DNA from: Afipia sp. P52-10
Lineage (GTDB): Bacteria; Pseudomonadota; Alphaproteobacteria; Rhizobiales; Xanthobacteraceae
Length of the DNA stretch: 64,000 bases
Direction of reading: 5' to 3'
Assembly (NCBI RefSeq): GCF_000516555.1
Contig: NZ_AZSJ01000003.1
Coordinates: 765,001 to 829,000, forward strand
A program made the position numbers and the translations under genes. Below the pieces are notes generated by a model, which saw only the letters and a program-made list of their open reading frames with translations, searched no databases and was not told the DNA's origin. Shown in pieces: positions 26,893 to 34,994 of the stretch; position 1 is the first letter of the stretch, and each line of letters opens with the position of its first letter.

Positions 26893-28167
26893 TTACTGGT
26901 TGCTCAGCCAGGGCGCGACGCGATCGAGCGCGATGATGTCTTCGGCCTCGAACCGCGGCCGCACCACCGCATACTGGGCGCCATTGACCAGAACTTCTGG
27001 AACCAGCGCGCGCGTGTTGTAGGTGCCGGCTTGCACCGCGCCGTAGGCGCCCGCGCTCATGATCGCCAGCAGGTCGCCCTCCTTGGGCTCGGGCATGCTG
27101 CGATCCTGCGCCATGTAGTCGCCGCTCTCGCAGACCGGACCAACGACGTCGGCGATCAGCATCGGCGTTCCCGCCGGCGGCTGCCGCACGGGAAGGATAT
27201 CGTGGTGGGCCTCGTACAGCGTCGGCCGCACCAGATCATTCATCGCCGCATCGACGATGACGAAGTTCTTCGCCTCGCCGGGCTTCATGTAGAGCACGCG
27301 CGTCACCAGGATGCCCGCATTGCCAACCAGCAAACGGCCCGGCTCGAACAGCAGCGTGCAATCGAGGCCCTTCACCGCGCGCTTGACCACGTCCGCATAG
27401 GCCTTCGGCTCCGGCGGCGCCTCGCGATCCGCATGGTAGGGAATGCCGAGCCCGCCGCCGAAATCGATATGCGAGATCGCATGCCCGTCGCTGCGCAGCA
27501 CGCGCACGAAGTCGGCGAGCACGGTGAACGCATTCTCCAGAGGCTCCAGATCGGTGATCTGGCTGCCGATATGCATGTCGACGCCGGTGACGCGAATGTT
27601 CGGCAGCTTGGCGGCGCGGGCATAGACCTCGCGCGCGCGGCTGAGCGGAATGCCGAACTTGTTCTCGGATTTGCCGGTCGAAATCTTCGCGTGCGTCTTG
27701 GCATCGACGTCGGGATTGACCCGCAGCGAAATGCGCGCGGTGCGCCCTTCGTTGGCGGCCAGCATCGACAGCAGCGCAAGCTCGCTTTCCGACTCGACGT
27801 TGATCGACAGAATGCCGACTTCCAGCGCCATCCGCAGTTCGGATGCGGTCTTGCCGACGCCGGAGAACAGAATCTTGTCCGGCGAGATGCCCGCCGCCAG
27901 TGCCCGCTTCAATTCGCCGCCCGAGACCACGTCGGCGCCGGCACCGAGCCGGGCGAACGTCTTCAGCACCGACTGGTTCGAATTCGCCTTCATGGCGTAG
28001 CAGATCACCGCGTTCACATCGGCAAAGGCCTCCGCGAACACACGGTAGTGCCGCTCGAGCGTCGCCGTCGCATAGCAGTAGAACGGCGTGCCAACGGTGC
28101 GCGCAAGGCTGCTCAGATTGACCCCTTCGGCGTGCAGTTCGCCGTCGCGGTAGTCGAAATGGTGCAT
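26893..28167 (-). CDS. lysA: Diaminopimelate decarboxylase LysA
   Basis: Last step of lysine synthesis, decarboxylating meso-diaminopimelate. The 424-residue fold-type III PLP enzyme has the cofactor lysine in CYAMKANSNQSVL, the glycine loop HIDFGGGLGIPY, the phosphate-binding EPGRLLVGNAG and the C-terminal active-site segment CESGDYMAQDR. It begins 62 bases after the lptM stop and is the third gene of argH-lptM-lysA, an order conserved widely in proteobacteria. Nothing in the sequence suggests a lysine-responsive leader at this gene. Confidence 0.97.
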   Translation of the reverse strand: MHHFDYRDGELHAEGVNLSSLARTVGTPFYCYATATLERHYRVFAEAFADVNAVICYAMKANSNQSVLKTFARLGAGADVVSGGELKRALAAGISPDKILFSGVGKTASELRMALEVGILSINVESESELALLSMLAANEGRTARISLRVNPDVDAKTHAKISTGKSENKFGIPLSRAREVYARAAKLPNIRVTGVDMHIGSQITDLEPLENAFTVLADFVRVLRSDGHAISHIDFGGGLGIPYHADREAPPEPKAYADVVKRAVKGLDCTLLFEPGRLLVGNAGILVTRVLYMKPGEAKNFVIVDAAMNDLVRPTLYEAHHDILPVRQPPAGTPMLIADVVGPVCESGDYMAQDRSMPEPKEGDLLAIMSAGAYGAVQAGTYNTRALVPEVLVNGAQYAVVRPRFEAEDIIALDRVAPWLSNQ

Positions 28168-28229
28168 GGTCGAACTTGTAAGGTTCTGGAGCGATCGAAA
28201 TCGCGTCGAGAATGTCCAGCCGAGAGTGT

Positions 28230-28481
28230 CTAGTCGAGAATATTGTCGAGGAAGATACGCCGTTTCTGCCCTTGAGGAGCGGCAGCCGGCCTGTCGTCGT
28301 CTTCCGTGTCGAACACGCTCAAGGGATTCGACGACCGCGGCGCCTGCACCGTGTCGCCAGCCGCTGCCGGTTGCGCGGCCGCCTGGGGCGGCAGGTCAAG
28401 ACCGCTCTTGCGGCCGCAGCCGCCCAACGCGAGCGCGATCAGCGCCATGCCAACCAGCGCTAGCTTTCCGGATCCCACCAT
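28230..28481 (-). CDS. lptM: Small LptM-like lipoprotein
   Basis: An 83-residue predicted lipoprotein: a hydrophobic signal (LALVGMALIALALGGC) with the lipobox LGGC, a short GRKSGLDLPP block, then a low-complexity tail ending RRIFLDNILD. The G-C-G-(Q/R)-(K/S)-G start after the lipobox and the location between argH and lysA are the marks of LptM (formerly YifL). In E. coli LptM helps LptD assemble and oxidise for LPS export. The start could also be a GTG three codons upstream. The longer frame reading up to 28757 would run into argH and is rejected. Confidence 0.8.
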   Translation of the reverse strand: MVGSGKLALVGMALIALALGGCGRKSGLDLPPQAAAQPAAAGDTVQAPRSSNPLSVFDTEDDDRPAAAPQGQKRRIFLDNILD

Positions 28482-28572
28482 GCCACTCACGCCAAAATCC
28501 CCAAGTTGCAGCGGCACCATACAAAGGTTGCGCTGCGATAGCGAGCCCCGAAAATGCCGTCCGAGCTTCCCT

Positions 28573-29970
28573 TCACCGGGAAATCGCGTCATTTTCCAGG
28601 CGTTTGCGCCAGGCTTCGGCTTGTTCACGGACATTTTTCGGGGCCGTGCCGCCAAAGCTGGTCCGGCTGGCGACCGAGCTCTGCACCGACAGCACCGCCA
28701 GCGCCTCCGCCGTGATGCGCGGCTCGACCACCTGCATGGTGGCCAGCGGCAGGGCATCGAGGGCGACGCCGGCTTCCGCCGCCTTGGCGACGATCCGGCC
28801 GGTGACGTGATGTGCCTCGCGGAACGGCATCTTCAGCGTCCGCACCAGCCAGTCGGCCAGGTCCGTCGCCGTCGCATAGCCGTCACCCGCCGCCTGCTCC
28901 ATCCGCGCTTTATCGGCGATCAGATCGCGCACCATGCCGGTCATCGCATTGATCGCCAACGCCAGCGCGCCGAGCGCATCCATCGCCCCTTCCTTGTCCT
29001 CCTGCATGTCCTTCTGATAGGCGAGCGGCAGCCCCTTCATGACGATCAAGAGCGCGTTGAGCGAACCGATGATGCGGCCGGTCTTGGCCCGGACCAGTTC
29101 GGCGGCGTCCGGATTACGCTTCTGCGGCATGATCGAGGAGCCGGTGGTGAACTTGTCCGACAGACGGATGAGCCCGACCAGCGGCGAGGTCCAGATCACG
29201 ATCTCCTCGGCGAAGCGCGACAAGTGTACGGAAGCGATCGCCGCCGCGGACAACGTCTCCAGCACGAAGTCGCGATCCGACACCGCGTCGAGGGAGTTCG
29301 CGGTTGGCCGATCGAAGCCGAGCGCCTTCGCCGTGGCGAAGCGGTCGATCGGGAACGATGTCCCCGCCAACGCCGCCGAGCCGAGCGGGCTTTCGTTCAG
29401 CCGCTTGCGCGCATCCGCAAAGCGGCCGCGATCGCGGGCCGCCATCTCCACATAGGCCAGCAGATGATGGCCGAAGGTCACCGGCTGCGCGGTCTGCAGA
29501 TGCGTGAAGCCCGGCATCACCGTGTCGGCGTGCTCCAGCGCGCGCTCCACCAGCGCCCGCTGATACTCGGCCAGCGCTGTGTCGAGCGCATCGATGGTGT
29601 CGCGCACCCAGAGCTTGAAATCGGTCGCCACCTGGTCGTTGCGCGACCGCGCCGTATGCAGGCGCCCCGCGCCGGGACCGATCAGCTCCGCAAGCCGGCT
29701 CTCGACATTCATATGAATGTCTTCCAGCGCTCGCTTGAACGTGAAGGTTCCCTGCGTGATTTCTGACAGAATCGTGTCTAGACCCTGGGCGATGTTTTTT
29801 GCATCGTCCGCCGCGATAATTCCCTGGGCGGACAGCATTGCGGCGTGCGCCTTCGACGCGGCGATATCCTGCGCGTAGAGGTGGCGATCGACGTCGATGG
29901 AGACGTTGATCGCTTCCATGATCGCGTCGGGACCGCCCTCGAAGCGGCCACCCCACATCTTGTTGCTCAT
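28573..29970 (-). CDS. argH: Argininosuccinate lyase ArgH
   Basis: Final step of arginine synthesis, splitting argininosuccinate to arginine and fumarate. The 465-residue fumarase/aspartase-superfamily protein has MWGGRF at the N-terminus, the conserved [10 protein letters not shown], the signature [12 protein letters not shown], and the catalytic-loop serine therein. I prefer the ATG at 29970 ([10 protein letters not shown]); a GTG seven codons upstream is possible. It is the first gene of argH-lptM-lysA and is divergent from tlpA with 82 bases between starts. Confidence 0.97.
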   Translation of the reverse strand: MSNKMWGGRFEGGPDAIMEAINVSIDVDRHLYAQDIAASKAHAAMLSAQGIIAADDAKNIAQGLDTILSEITQGTFTFKRALEDIHMNVESRLAELIGPGAGRLHTARSRNDQVATDFKLWVRDTIDALDTALAEYQRALVERALEHADTVMPGFTHLQTAQPVTFGHHLLAYVEMAARDRGRFADARKRLNESPLGSAALAGTSFPIDRFATAKALGFDRPTANSLDAVSDRDFVLETLSAAAIASVHLSRFAEEIVIWTSPLVGLIRLSDKFTTGSSIMPQKRNPDAAELVRAKTGRIIGSLNALLIVMKGLPLAYQKDMQEDKEGAMDALGALALAINAMTGMVRDLIADKARMEQAAGDGYATATDLADWLVRTLKMPFREAHHVTGRIVAKAAEAGVALDALPLATMQVVEPRITAEALAVLSVQSSVASRTSFGGTAPKNVREQAEAWRKRLENDAISR

Positions 29971-30052
29971 AATTTGCTGCTCACGCCTCACCTGCTAAAC
30001 CGTATGCCAGCATCCCCGTAACGCTCAACCGAAAGCGAGCACGACAGCGATC

Positions 30053-30721
30053 ATGACAGTGAACGGCCAGACTCCCGAAACACCGCGTTCAGCATCGCGC
30101 CGGGTTGCGATCGTTGCGGGCGCTCTCGCTGTCGGCATCGTTGCTGGCGTGGCCGGGGTATACGGGATGAAGGGCCTGACGCGCAATGCAGGCGATCCCG
30201 TCTGCCGCGCCTCGTTCGATCTGGCCCGCAAGGTCGCCCCCTTCGCCAAGGGCGAAGTCGCCGCCGTCACTCCCGCCAGCAAGCCGTTGCTGGTTCCTGA
30301 CCTGACCTTCCAGGACGGCTCCGGCGCCCAGAAGAAGCTGTCCGACTGGCGCGGCAAGACCGTACTGCTGAATCTGTGGGCGACCTGGTGCGTGCCGTGC
30401 CGCAAGGAGATGCCCGCCCTCGATGCGCTGCAGGCCAAGCTCGGCGGCACCGATTTCGAGGTGGTGGCGGTCAACATCGACACCCGCGACCTCGACAAGC
30501 CGAAAAGCTTCCTGAAGGAGACTGGAATCACCGCGCTCGGCTATTTCAGCGACCAGAAAGCAAAGGTTTTCCAAGATCTTAAAATGGTCGGCAAGGCCTT
30601 TGGCATGCCCACCTCGCTGCTGATCGACCCCAACGGCTGCGAGATCGGCACCCTGGCCGGGCCGGCCGAATGGGCCAGCGACGATGCCGTCAATCTGGTG
30701 AAGGCAGCTCTCGGCCGCTGA
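30053..30721 (+). CDS. tlpA: Membrane-anchored thiol:disulfide interchange protein TlpA
   Basis: A 222-residue thioredoxin-like protein held in the inner membrane by one N-terminal helix (about 20-40, VAIVAGALAVGIVAGVAGVYG), with the domain in the periplasm. The active site is CVPC in ATWCVPCRKEMPAL (about residues 113-116). The sequence ends with a redoxin/AhpC-TSA core (GMPTSLLIDPNGCEIG). In Bradyrhizobium, TlpA of this length keeps copper-site thiols of cytochrome aa3 assembly factors reduced; that role is taken from the family. It is divergent from argH, and its last 32 bases overlap the end of the convergent MFS gene. Confidence 0.9.
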   Translation: MTVNGQTPETPRSASRRVAIVAGALAVGIVAGVAGVYGMKGLTRNAGDPVCRASFDLARKVAPFAKGEVAAVTPASKPLLVPDLTFQDGSGAQKKLSDWRGKTVLLNLWATWCVPCRKEMPALDALQAKLGGTDFEVVAVNIDTRDLDKPKSFLKETGITALGYFSDQKAKVFQDLKMVGKAFGMPTSLLIDPNGCEIGTLAGPAEWASDDAVNLVKAALGR

Positions 30722-31910
30722 GGGCGGCCTGCGGCCGGACGATGATGATCGCGCCGGCGACAAGCACGGCGACAACCGCCAACGCCGCTCCCGCATAACC
30801 GGCAGCCACTGTGCCGAAACGATCCGCCGCCGCGCCGCCGGCAAGCGCGCCGAGCGCGATGCCGAGGTTGCAGACGGAGATGTTCAGCGCCATCGCGAAG
30901 GCGGGTGCATCGCGTCCGGCTACCATGGCGCCGACCTGACAGAACACGAACGCAGCGGTGTGGGCCGCTCCCCAGACGATGACGAGAACAACGAGCGCAA
31001 GCCGATGCCCGCCCGCCGACGGCAGCAGCGTCATGACCAGCGCGAGCGCACCGGACCCGATCGCTGAGACGCGCACCGGATCGGAACGCGCAACCCGTCC
31101 CGCGATCGCGTTGCCGATGACGCCCGCAAAGCCGAACAACATCAACATCCAACCGACAGCGACGCCATCGAGCGTTCCGACCAGCGACAACAGCGGTGCG
31201 ATATAGGTGTAAGCCGCAAACATCGCCGTGAACAGGACACCGGCCAACGCAAGCTGCGCCAGAAAGCGCGGTCGCGCCAGGAGCGAGACGGCGGCCCGTG
31301 ACGATGCCGGCGGATCGCCTGCAAGCCGCGGGAACAGCGTTCCGATCAGCCCTGCGGCGACAAGCCCGAGCATCGCCAGCCCGCCAAAGCTCGCGGGCCA
31401 GCCGAGCCGCTCCGCGACCATTGCCGTCAGCGGCACACCGAGCACCGCAGTCGCGACCACCCCCTGATTGACACGCGCCGACGCCCAGCCCTCGCGGCTA
31501 TGCCCCGCAAGCCGCGCTGCGCTGACAATGGCGATGCTGGCGAGCACCGGCAGCAGGCCACCCTGGACGATCCGTACGGCCAGCACCACCGTGCCGCTTC
31601 GTGTCAGCGCCGCAACCGCATTGCCCAGCGCAAACACCAGGACGGCGACCACCAGGACACGGCGCGGCGCGTAGCGCGAGGCGGCCATGGTCAGCAGCGG
31701 CCCCAGCACGGCGGCCGCGACCGCGAATGCGGTGACGAACCAGCCGGCGCGGGCCAGCGAGATGTCGAAGTCGCGGGCCAGCACCGGCAACAGCCCGACC
31801 ACGGAGAACTCCGTGGTCACCGCCATGAACATCGCGACGGCAAGCACGGCAATGGCCAGCGTCGGCGAACCTCGGTCCGGCGCAGCGGTGCCTATGGCAC
31901 TGCCGCTCAT
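30690..31910 (-). CDS. MFS transporter, DHA1-like drug/metabolite efflux
   Basis: A 406-residue major facilitator with 12 predicted membrane helices, beginning LAIAVLAVAMFMAVTTEFSVVGLLP and with the inter-helix loop ASRYAPRRVLVV (motif A position). This architecture is typical of AraJ/YdhP/NepI-type proton antiporters. The ATG at 31910 overlaps the SDR stop by 4 bases (ATGA), so the two are co-translated under the TetR-type operator upstream of the SDR. The C-terminal end overlaps tlpA on the opposite strand by 32 bases. Substrate unknown. Confidence 0.9.
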   Translation of the reverse strand: MSGSAIGTAAPDRGSPTLAIAVLAVAMFMAVTTEFSVVGLLPVLARDFDISLARAGWFVTAFAVAAAVLGPLLTMAASRYAPRRVLVVAVLVFALGNAVAALTRSGTVVLAVRIVQGGLLPVLASIAIVSAARLAGHSREGWASARVNQGVVATAVLGVPLTAMVAERLGWPASFGGLAMLGLVAAGLIGTLFPRLAGDPPASSRAAVSLLARPRFLAQLALAGVLFTAMFAAYTYIAPLLSLVGTLDGVAVGWMLMLFGFAGVIGNAIAGRVARSDPVRVSAIGSGALALVMTLLPSAGGHRLALVVLVIVWGAAHTAAFVFCQVGAMVAGRDAPAFAMALNISVCNLGIALGALAGGAAADRFGTVAAGYAGAALAVVAVLVAGAIIIVRPQAALSGRELPSPD

Positions 31911-32647
31911 ACGTTGGCGCCGCCGTCCAGGGTGAAGGCCGCGCCGGTGGCAAAGCGACTCTCCTCGCTTGCGAGCCAAGCGACGATGCTGGCGATGTCG
32001 CCGGGTTCGGCGAAGCGCGGAATCGCCATCAGGCTGCGCTGCGCATCCGCGTGATCGCCATTGGCCGGATTCATGTCGGTGTCGGTCGAGCCCGGCTGGA
32101 CGATGTTGGCCGTGATGCCGCGCGGTCCGAGATCGCGCGCAAGGCCCTTGGTGAGACCGACCAGCGCCGCCTTGCTCAGGCTGTAAAGGCTGAGCCCTGC
32201 GCCCGGCACGCGTGCGGCGAGATTGCTGCCGATGGTGATGATGCGGCCACCTTCACGCATGTGCCGTGCGGCCGCCTGCGATGCGACGAACACGGACTTC
32301 ACGTTGACCGCGAGCGTCTCGTCGTACTCCTCCAGCGTCAGCGCATCGATCGGCTTGGCGACGAAGATGCCTGCGTTGTTCACCAGGATATCGAGCCTGC
32401 CGAAGGTCGCCGCGGTCTGCTCCACCGCAGCCTGCACCGCCTTGGGATCGGTGTTGTCGGCCGCGATCGCCAGACCCCGCCGGCCGGCGCGCTCGATCTC
32501 GGCGACCGTTCCACGCCCTTTGTCCGCAGCACGCACATAGGTCACCGCGACATTGGCACCATCCTTCGCCAGCCGCCGGGCGATTGCCGCCCCCATGCCG
32601 CGGCTACCGCCAGTGACCAGTGCAACCTTGTTTTCGAGACGAGACAT
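31907..32647 (-). CDS. SDR family oxidoreductase under TetR control
   Basis: A 246-residue short-chain dehydrogenase: VTGGSRGMGAAIARRL, NNAG in ILVNNAGIF, catalytic YSLSKAALVGLTKG, and the C-terminal FTLDGGANV. It resembles FabG-type 3-oxoacyl reductases and the regulated SDRs that accompany TetR genes. A perfect 10-bp inverted repeat sits 12 bases upstream of its start, right before GGAGAGG. It is the first gene of the SDR-MFS pair, divergent from the TetR gene, an arrangement typical of a local repressor and its targets. Confidence 0.9.
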   Translation of the reverse strand: MSRLENKVALVTGGSRGMGAAIARRLAKDGANVAVTYVRAADKGRGTVAEIERAGRRGLAIAADNTDPKAVQAAVEQTAATFGRLDILVNNAGIFVAKPIDALTLEEYDETLAVNVKSVFVASQAAARHMREGGRIITIGSNLAARVPGAGLSLYSLSKAALVGLTKGLARDLGPRGITANIVQPGSTDTDMNPANGDHADAQRSLMAIPRFAEPGDIASIVAWLASEESRFATGAAFTLDGGANV

Positions 32648-32658
32648 CGGCCTCTCCT

Positions 32659-32682
32659 TTTATGTATCAATCGATACATAAA
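32659..32682. promoter_or_regulatory. Perfect palindromic operator, probably for the TetR repressor
   Basis: TTTATGTATC and GATACATAAA form a perfect 10-bp inverted repeat with a 4-base spacer (AATC). It lies immediately upstream of the SDR gene's ribosome-binding site and between the divergent SDR-MFS and TetR genes. Length and spacing fit a TetR-family dimer site. It is placed to block SDR transcription directly; it is upstream of the inferred tetR -35. Confidence 0.8.
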
Positions 32683-32694
32683 CAGATGATGCGC

Positions 32695-32723
32695 TTGTCA
32701 GCCGAGGTCAAGAGATTTATTTA
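32695..32723 (+). promoter_or_regulatory. Candidate promoter of the TetR-family gene
   Basis: TTGTCA (32695-32700) followed after 17 bases by TATTTA (32718-32723), 25 bases before the gene's ATG. The -35 is good and the -10 is weak but lies in an AT-rich stretch that is unusual for this genome. Confidence 0.4.
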
Positions 32724-32748
32724 TTGAATATTACAGAAAGGAACGATC

Positions 32749-33360
32749 ATGGCGGAACGGGGCCGCCCGCGCAGTTTCGATCGGCAGGCCGCGCTGCGGC
32801 AGGCGATGACTGTATTCTGGGCCAAGGGATATGACGGCACGTCGCTTGCGGATCTGACGCGCGCCATGGGGATCAATCCGCCGAGCCTGTACGCCGCGTT
32901 CGGCAGCAAGGAGAACCTGTTCCGCGAGGCGGTCGCACTCTACAGCGGCAGCGAGGGCTGTGACATCTGGTCCGGCCTCGATCAGGCGCCGACCGCGCGC
33001 GAAGCGATCGCCACCATGCTGCGTGCCAGTGCCGAGAGCTTTTCGCGGCCCGGCAAGCCGCGCGGCTGCATGATCGTGCTCAGCGCGCTCAACGCCGACG
33101 AGGGTAACGCCGCGGTCTGCGAAGCCTTGCGCGAGCAGCGCACCGGCAACATACGGCAACTGCGGCAGCGCATCGAGCGCGCCATCGCCGCGGGTGAACT
33201 GCCGGTCACAGCCGACGCGCGCGCCATCGCCACGTTCTATGCGAGCGTCCAGCACGGCATGTCGATCCTGGCGCGCGATGGCGCGTCACGCAAATCGCTG
33301 CTCGCCGTGGCCGACAACGCGATGCTTGCGTGGGACGGTTTCGCGGCTGCCGCCGCATGA
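32749..33360 (+). CDS. TetR/AcrR family transcriptional regulator
   Basis: A 203-residue one-component repressor. The N-terminal helix-turn-helix spans about residues 10-56 (FDRQAALRQAMTVFWAKGYDGTSL, then GINPPSLYAAFGSKENLF). The C-terminal ligand domain contains KPRGCMIVLSALN, like the TetR_C group that includes AcrR/YcfQ-like regulators. AAAGGAA precedes the ATG. It is divergent from the SDR-MFS pair with a perfect palindrome in the 101-base gap, so it most likely represses that pair and responds to a substrate of the SDR or transporter. The inducer is unknown. Confidence 0.93.
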   Translation: MAERGRPRSFDRQAALRQAMTVFWAKGYDGTSLADLTRAMGINPPSLYAAFGSKENLFREAVALYSGSEGCDIWSGLDQAPTAREAIATMLRASAESFSRPGKPRGCMIVLSALNADEGNAAVCEALREQRTGNIRQLRQRIERAIAAGELPVTADARAIATFYASVQHGMSILARDGASRKSLLAVADNAMLAWDGFAAAAA

Positions 33361-33440
33361 CAGGCGGCTGACGTCCAGAGGTTCGGGTTCCCGCTTCAGT
33401 CGCGCGGGCCATGCCGGCTTGCGGTGATCCTGCGGCTCTC

Positions 33441-33468
33441 TTGACGCGGCCGATGCCGGGTCTATACT
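33441..33468 (+). promoter_or_regulatory. Housekeeping-type promoter of the first ArsR module
   Basis: TTGACG (33441-33446), 16 bases, then TATACT (33463-33468). This is close to the sigma-70 consensus. The expected start point falls at or next to the ATG of the ArsR gene (33476), so the message may be leaderless. The same layout occurs before the second ArsR gene at 36234-36260. Confidence 0.75.
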
Positions 33469-33469
33469 T

Positions 33470-33481
33470 AACCGTATGGTT
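33470..33481. promoter_or_regulatory. ArsR-type operator AACC-N4-GGTT, site 1
   Basis: AACCGTATGGTT, preceded by CTT and overlapping the ATG of the first ArsR gene. Two further copies of AACC-N4-GGTT lie ahead of the second ArsR gene, in the same register to the -10 box (TnTACTTAACC in both). The shared sequence suggests that the two regulators recognise the same or similar sites. Confidence 0.65.
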
Positions 33482-33913
33482 TACTATCAAGCCGACCCGC
33501 TCGATAAGACGTTTGCGGCGCTGTCCGATCCTACCCGGCGCGCGCTGCTGGCGCGGCTGGAGGCGACCGACGGGCTGTCGATCAGCGAACTGGCGAAGCC
33601 GTTCGCGATGTCGCTGCCGGCGGTGATGAAGCACATCGACGTGCTGACCGATGCCGGGCTGATGACCCGCACCAAGATCGGCCGGAAGGTGACCTGCAAC
33701 CTCAATGCCGCCGCCATGCAGGCCGCCGCCGGTTGGCTCAATCGCTACGCGCGCTTCTGGAATGAGAAGCTCGACAAGCTCGTTGCATTTCTCGAAGAGG
33801 ACGATCCATGCGAGCCGCTCCCGCAGCCGTCAAACCCAGCCTCACCCTCCAACGGCGGCTCAACGCCGCGCCCGAAAGGGTCTACGCCGCCTGGACCGAA
33901 CCGGAAAAAATAG
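33476..33913 (+). CDS. ArsR-family winged-helix regulator, first module
   Basis: A 145-residue ArsR/SmtB-type repressor. The winged helix-turn-helix occupies residues 8-75: LDKTFAALSDPTRRALLARL, the turn LSISELAKPFAMSLPAVMKHI, then a wing with TKIGRKVTC. No CxC metal site is seen, but a single cysteine (74) aligns with one in the second ArsR protein. Residues beyond about 110 are a Pro/Ser-rich tail whose DNA overlaps the SRPBCC gene by 106 bases in another frame. The ATG lies within the AACC-N4-GGTT operator, giving tight autoregulation and probably a leaderless start. An ArsR gene followed by an SRPBCC gene is a widespread pair whose inducer is unknown. Confidence 0.9.
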   Translation: MVYYQADPLDKTFAALSDPTRRALLARLEATDGLSISELAKPFAMSLPAVMKHIDVLTDAGLMTRTKIGRKVTCNLNAAAMQAAAGWLNRYARFWNEKLDKLVAFLEEDDPCEPLPQPSNPASPSNGGSTPRPKGSTPPGPNRKK

Positions 33914-34257
33914 CCCGCTGGTTCGGACCGAGCGTGGTGCTGCAGGACACTGTCGAGGCGACGATGGACGTCCGCCCCGGGGGCAGCTTCCAGGTCTCCT
34001 TCAACAGCGAGGACGGCGAGTACCACCGGGTCGGCGGCGTCTATCGCGAGGTCGTGCCCAACCAGCGGCTCGTCTTCAGCTGGGCCTGGTACACGACGCC
34101 GGAGCGGGAATCGCTCGTCACCGTCACGCTGAAGCGCGAGGGCGATCACACCCTGCTGACGTTGTTGCATGAGCAGCTGTTCGACGAGGCCACGAAGGCG
34201 GGCCACACCCGCGGCTGGACAGGATCGATGGACAAGCTGGAAGCGATGTTTGCCTGA
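33808..34257 (+). CDS. SRPBCC (AHSA1-like) protein, first module
   Basis: A 149-residue START/Bet v1-like helix-grip protein of the AHSA1 (Aha1 C-terminal) group. The motif order is LTLQRRLNAAPERVYAAWTEPEKIARWFGP, DVRPGGSFQV, GVYREVVPNQRLVFSW, and the C-terminal helix GWTGSMDKLEAMF. It is expected to bind a hydrophobic ligand in a deep cavity. It starts inside the ArsR gene (106-base overlap, +2 frame relative to it), so its translation must depend on that of the regulator. It may sense or sequester the ligand that relieves repression; that is inference from the constant pairing. Confidence 0.9.
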   Translation: MRAAPAAVKPSLTLQRRLNAAPERVYAAWTEPEKIARWFGPSVVLQDTVEATMDVRPGGSFQVSFNSEDGEYHRVGGVYREVVPNQRLVFSWAWYTTPERESLVTVTLKREGDHTLLTLLHEQLFDEATKAGHTRGWTGSMDKLEAMFA

Positions 34258-34280
34258 CGCATCCGACGAGGAGCACGGTC

Positions 34281-34901
34281 ATGAAGCTCTACTACGACGT
34301 GACGATGAATCCGCGAAAGGTGTGCGCACTGGCGAAGCATGTCGGCGCTCCCCTCGCCTATGTGCATATCCGCCTCGGCAAGGGCGAGCACCAGACCCCG
34401 GACTTTCTCGCGCTCAATCCCAATGGCAAGGTCCCGGTGCTGCAGGATGGCGACACGACGCTGTGGGAGGCCAACGCGATCATGGCCTACCTCGCCCGCG
34501 CCGCATCCTCCGACCTCTGGCCCGACGACGGCGGCAAGCAGGTCGAGGTGTTGCGCTGGCTGAGCTGGGATGCGGAGCACTTCTCCCGCCATACCGGCGA
34601 CCTGTATTTCGAGTACATCATCAAGCCACAGTTTGCCCTCGGCGACCTCAACACCGCAGCGGTGACGCAAGCCACCGCCGCGTTCCGCCAGTACGGCCGC
34701 GTCCTCAACGATCATTTGCGCGGCAGGCGCTACCTGCTCGGCGATGCGCTGACGATCGCCGACTTCGCCGTGGCGGTCACGCTGCCCTATGCCGAACGGG
34801 CGAAAATCCCGGTCGATGAATTCCCCGAGATCGTGCGCTGGCACGATCGGCTGAACGCGCTGGCGGCGTGGCGCGATCCGTTCCCGGCGGCGGCGGCCTA
34901 A
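34281..34901 (+). CDS. Glutathione S-transferase family protein
   Basis: A 206-residue GST with an N-terminal thioredoxin-fold half (MKLYYDVTMNPRKVCALAKH, NPNGKVPVLQDGDTTLWEANAI, where the last carries the glutathione-binding E-[SA]-x-A type loop) and a C-terminal helical half with LLGDALTIADFAVA. It sits 23 bases after the SRPBCC gene with GAGGAGC upstream and is probably part of the first ArsR-led operon. The fold predicts glutathione conjugation or peroxidase activity; the substrate is unknown. Confidence 0.92.
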   Translation: MKLYYDVTMNPRKVCALAKHVGAPLAYVHIRLGKGEHQTPDFLALNPNGKVPVLQDGDTTLWEANAIMAYLARAASSDLWPDDGGKQVEVLRWLSWDAEHFSRHTGDLYFEYIIKPQFALGDLNTAAVTQATAAFRQYGRVLNDHLRGRRYLLGDALTIADFAVAVTLPYAERAKIPVDEFPEIVRWHDRLNALAAWRDPFPAAAA

Positions 34902-34994
34902 CGCTAAGCCGCAGCGCGGCCGCACCCACACGACGCAACGCCAAACACCGAGACCGACGAAACGGGCTGGGATCTTTCAAGGGAGTTGACGACC

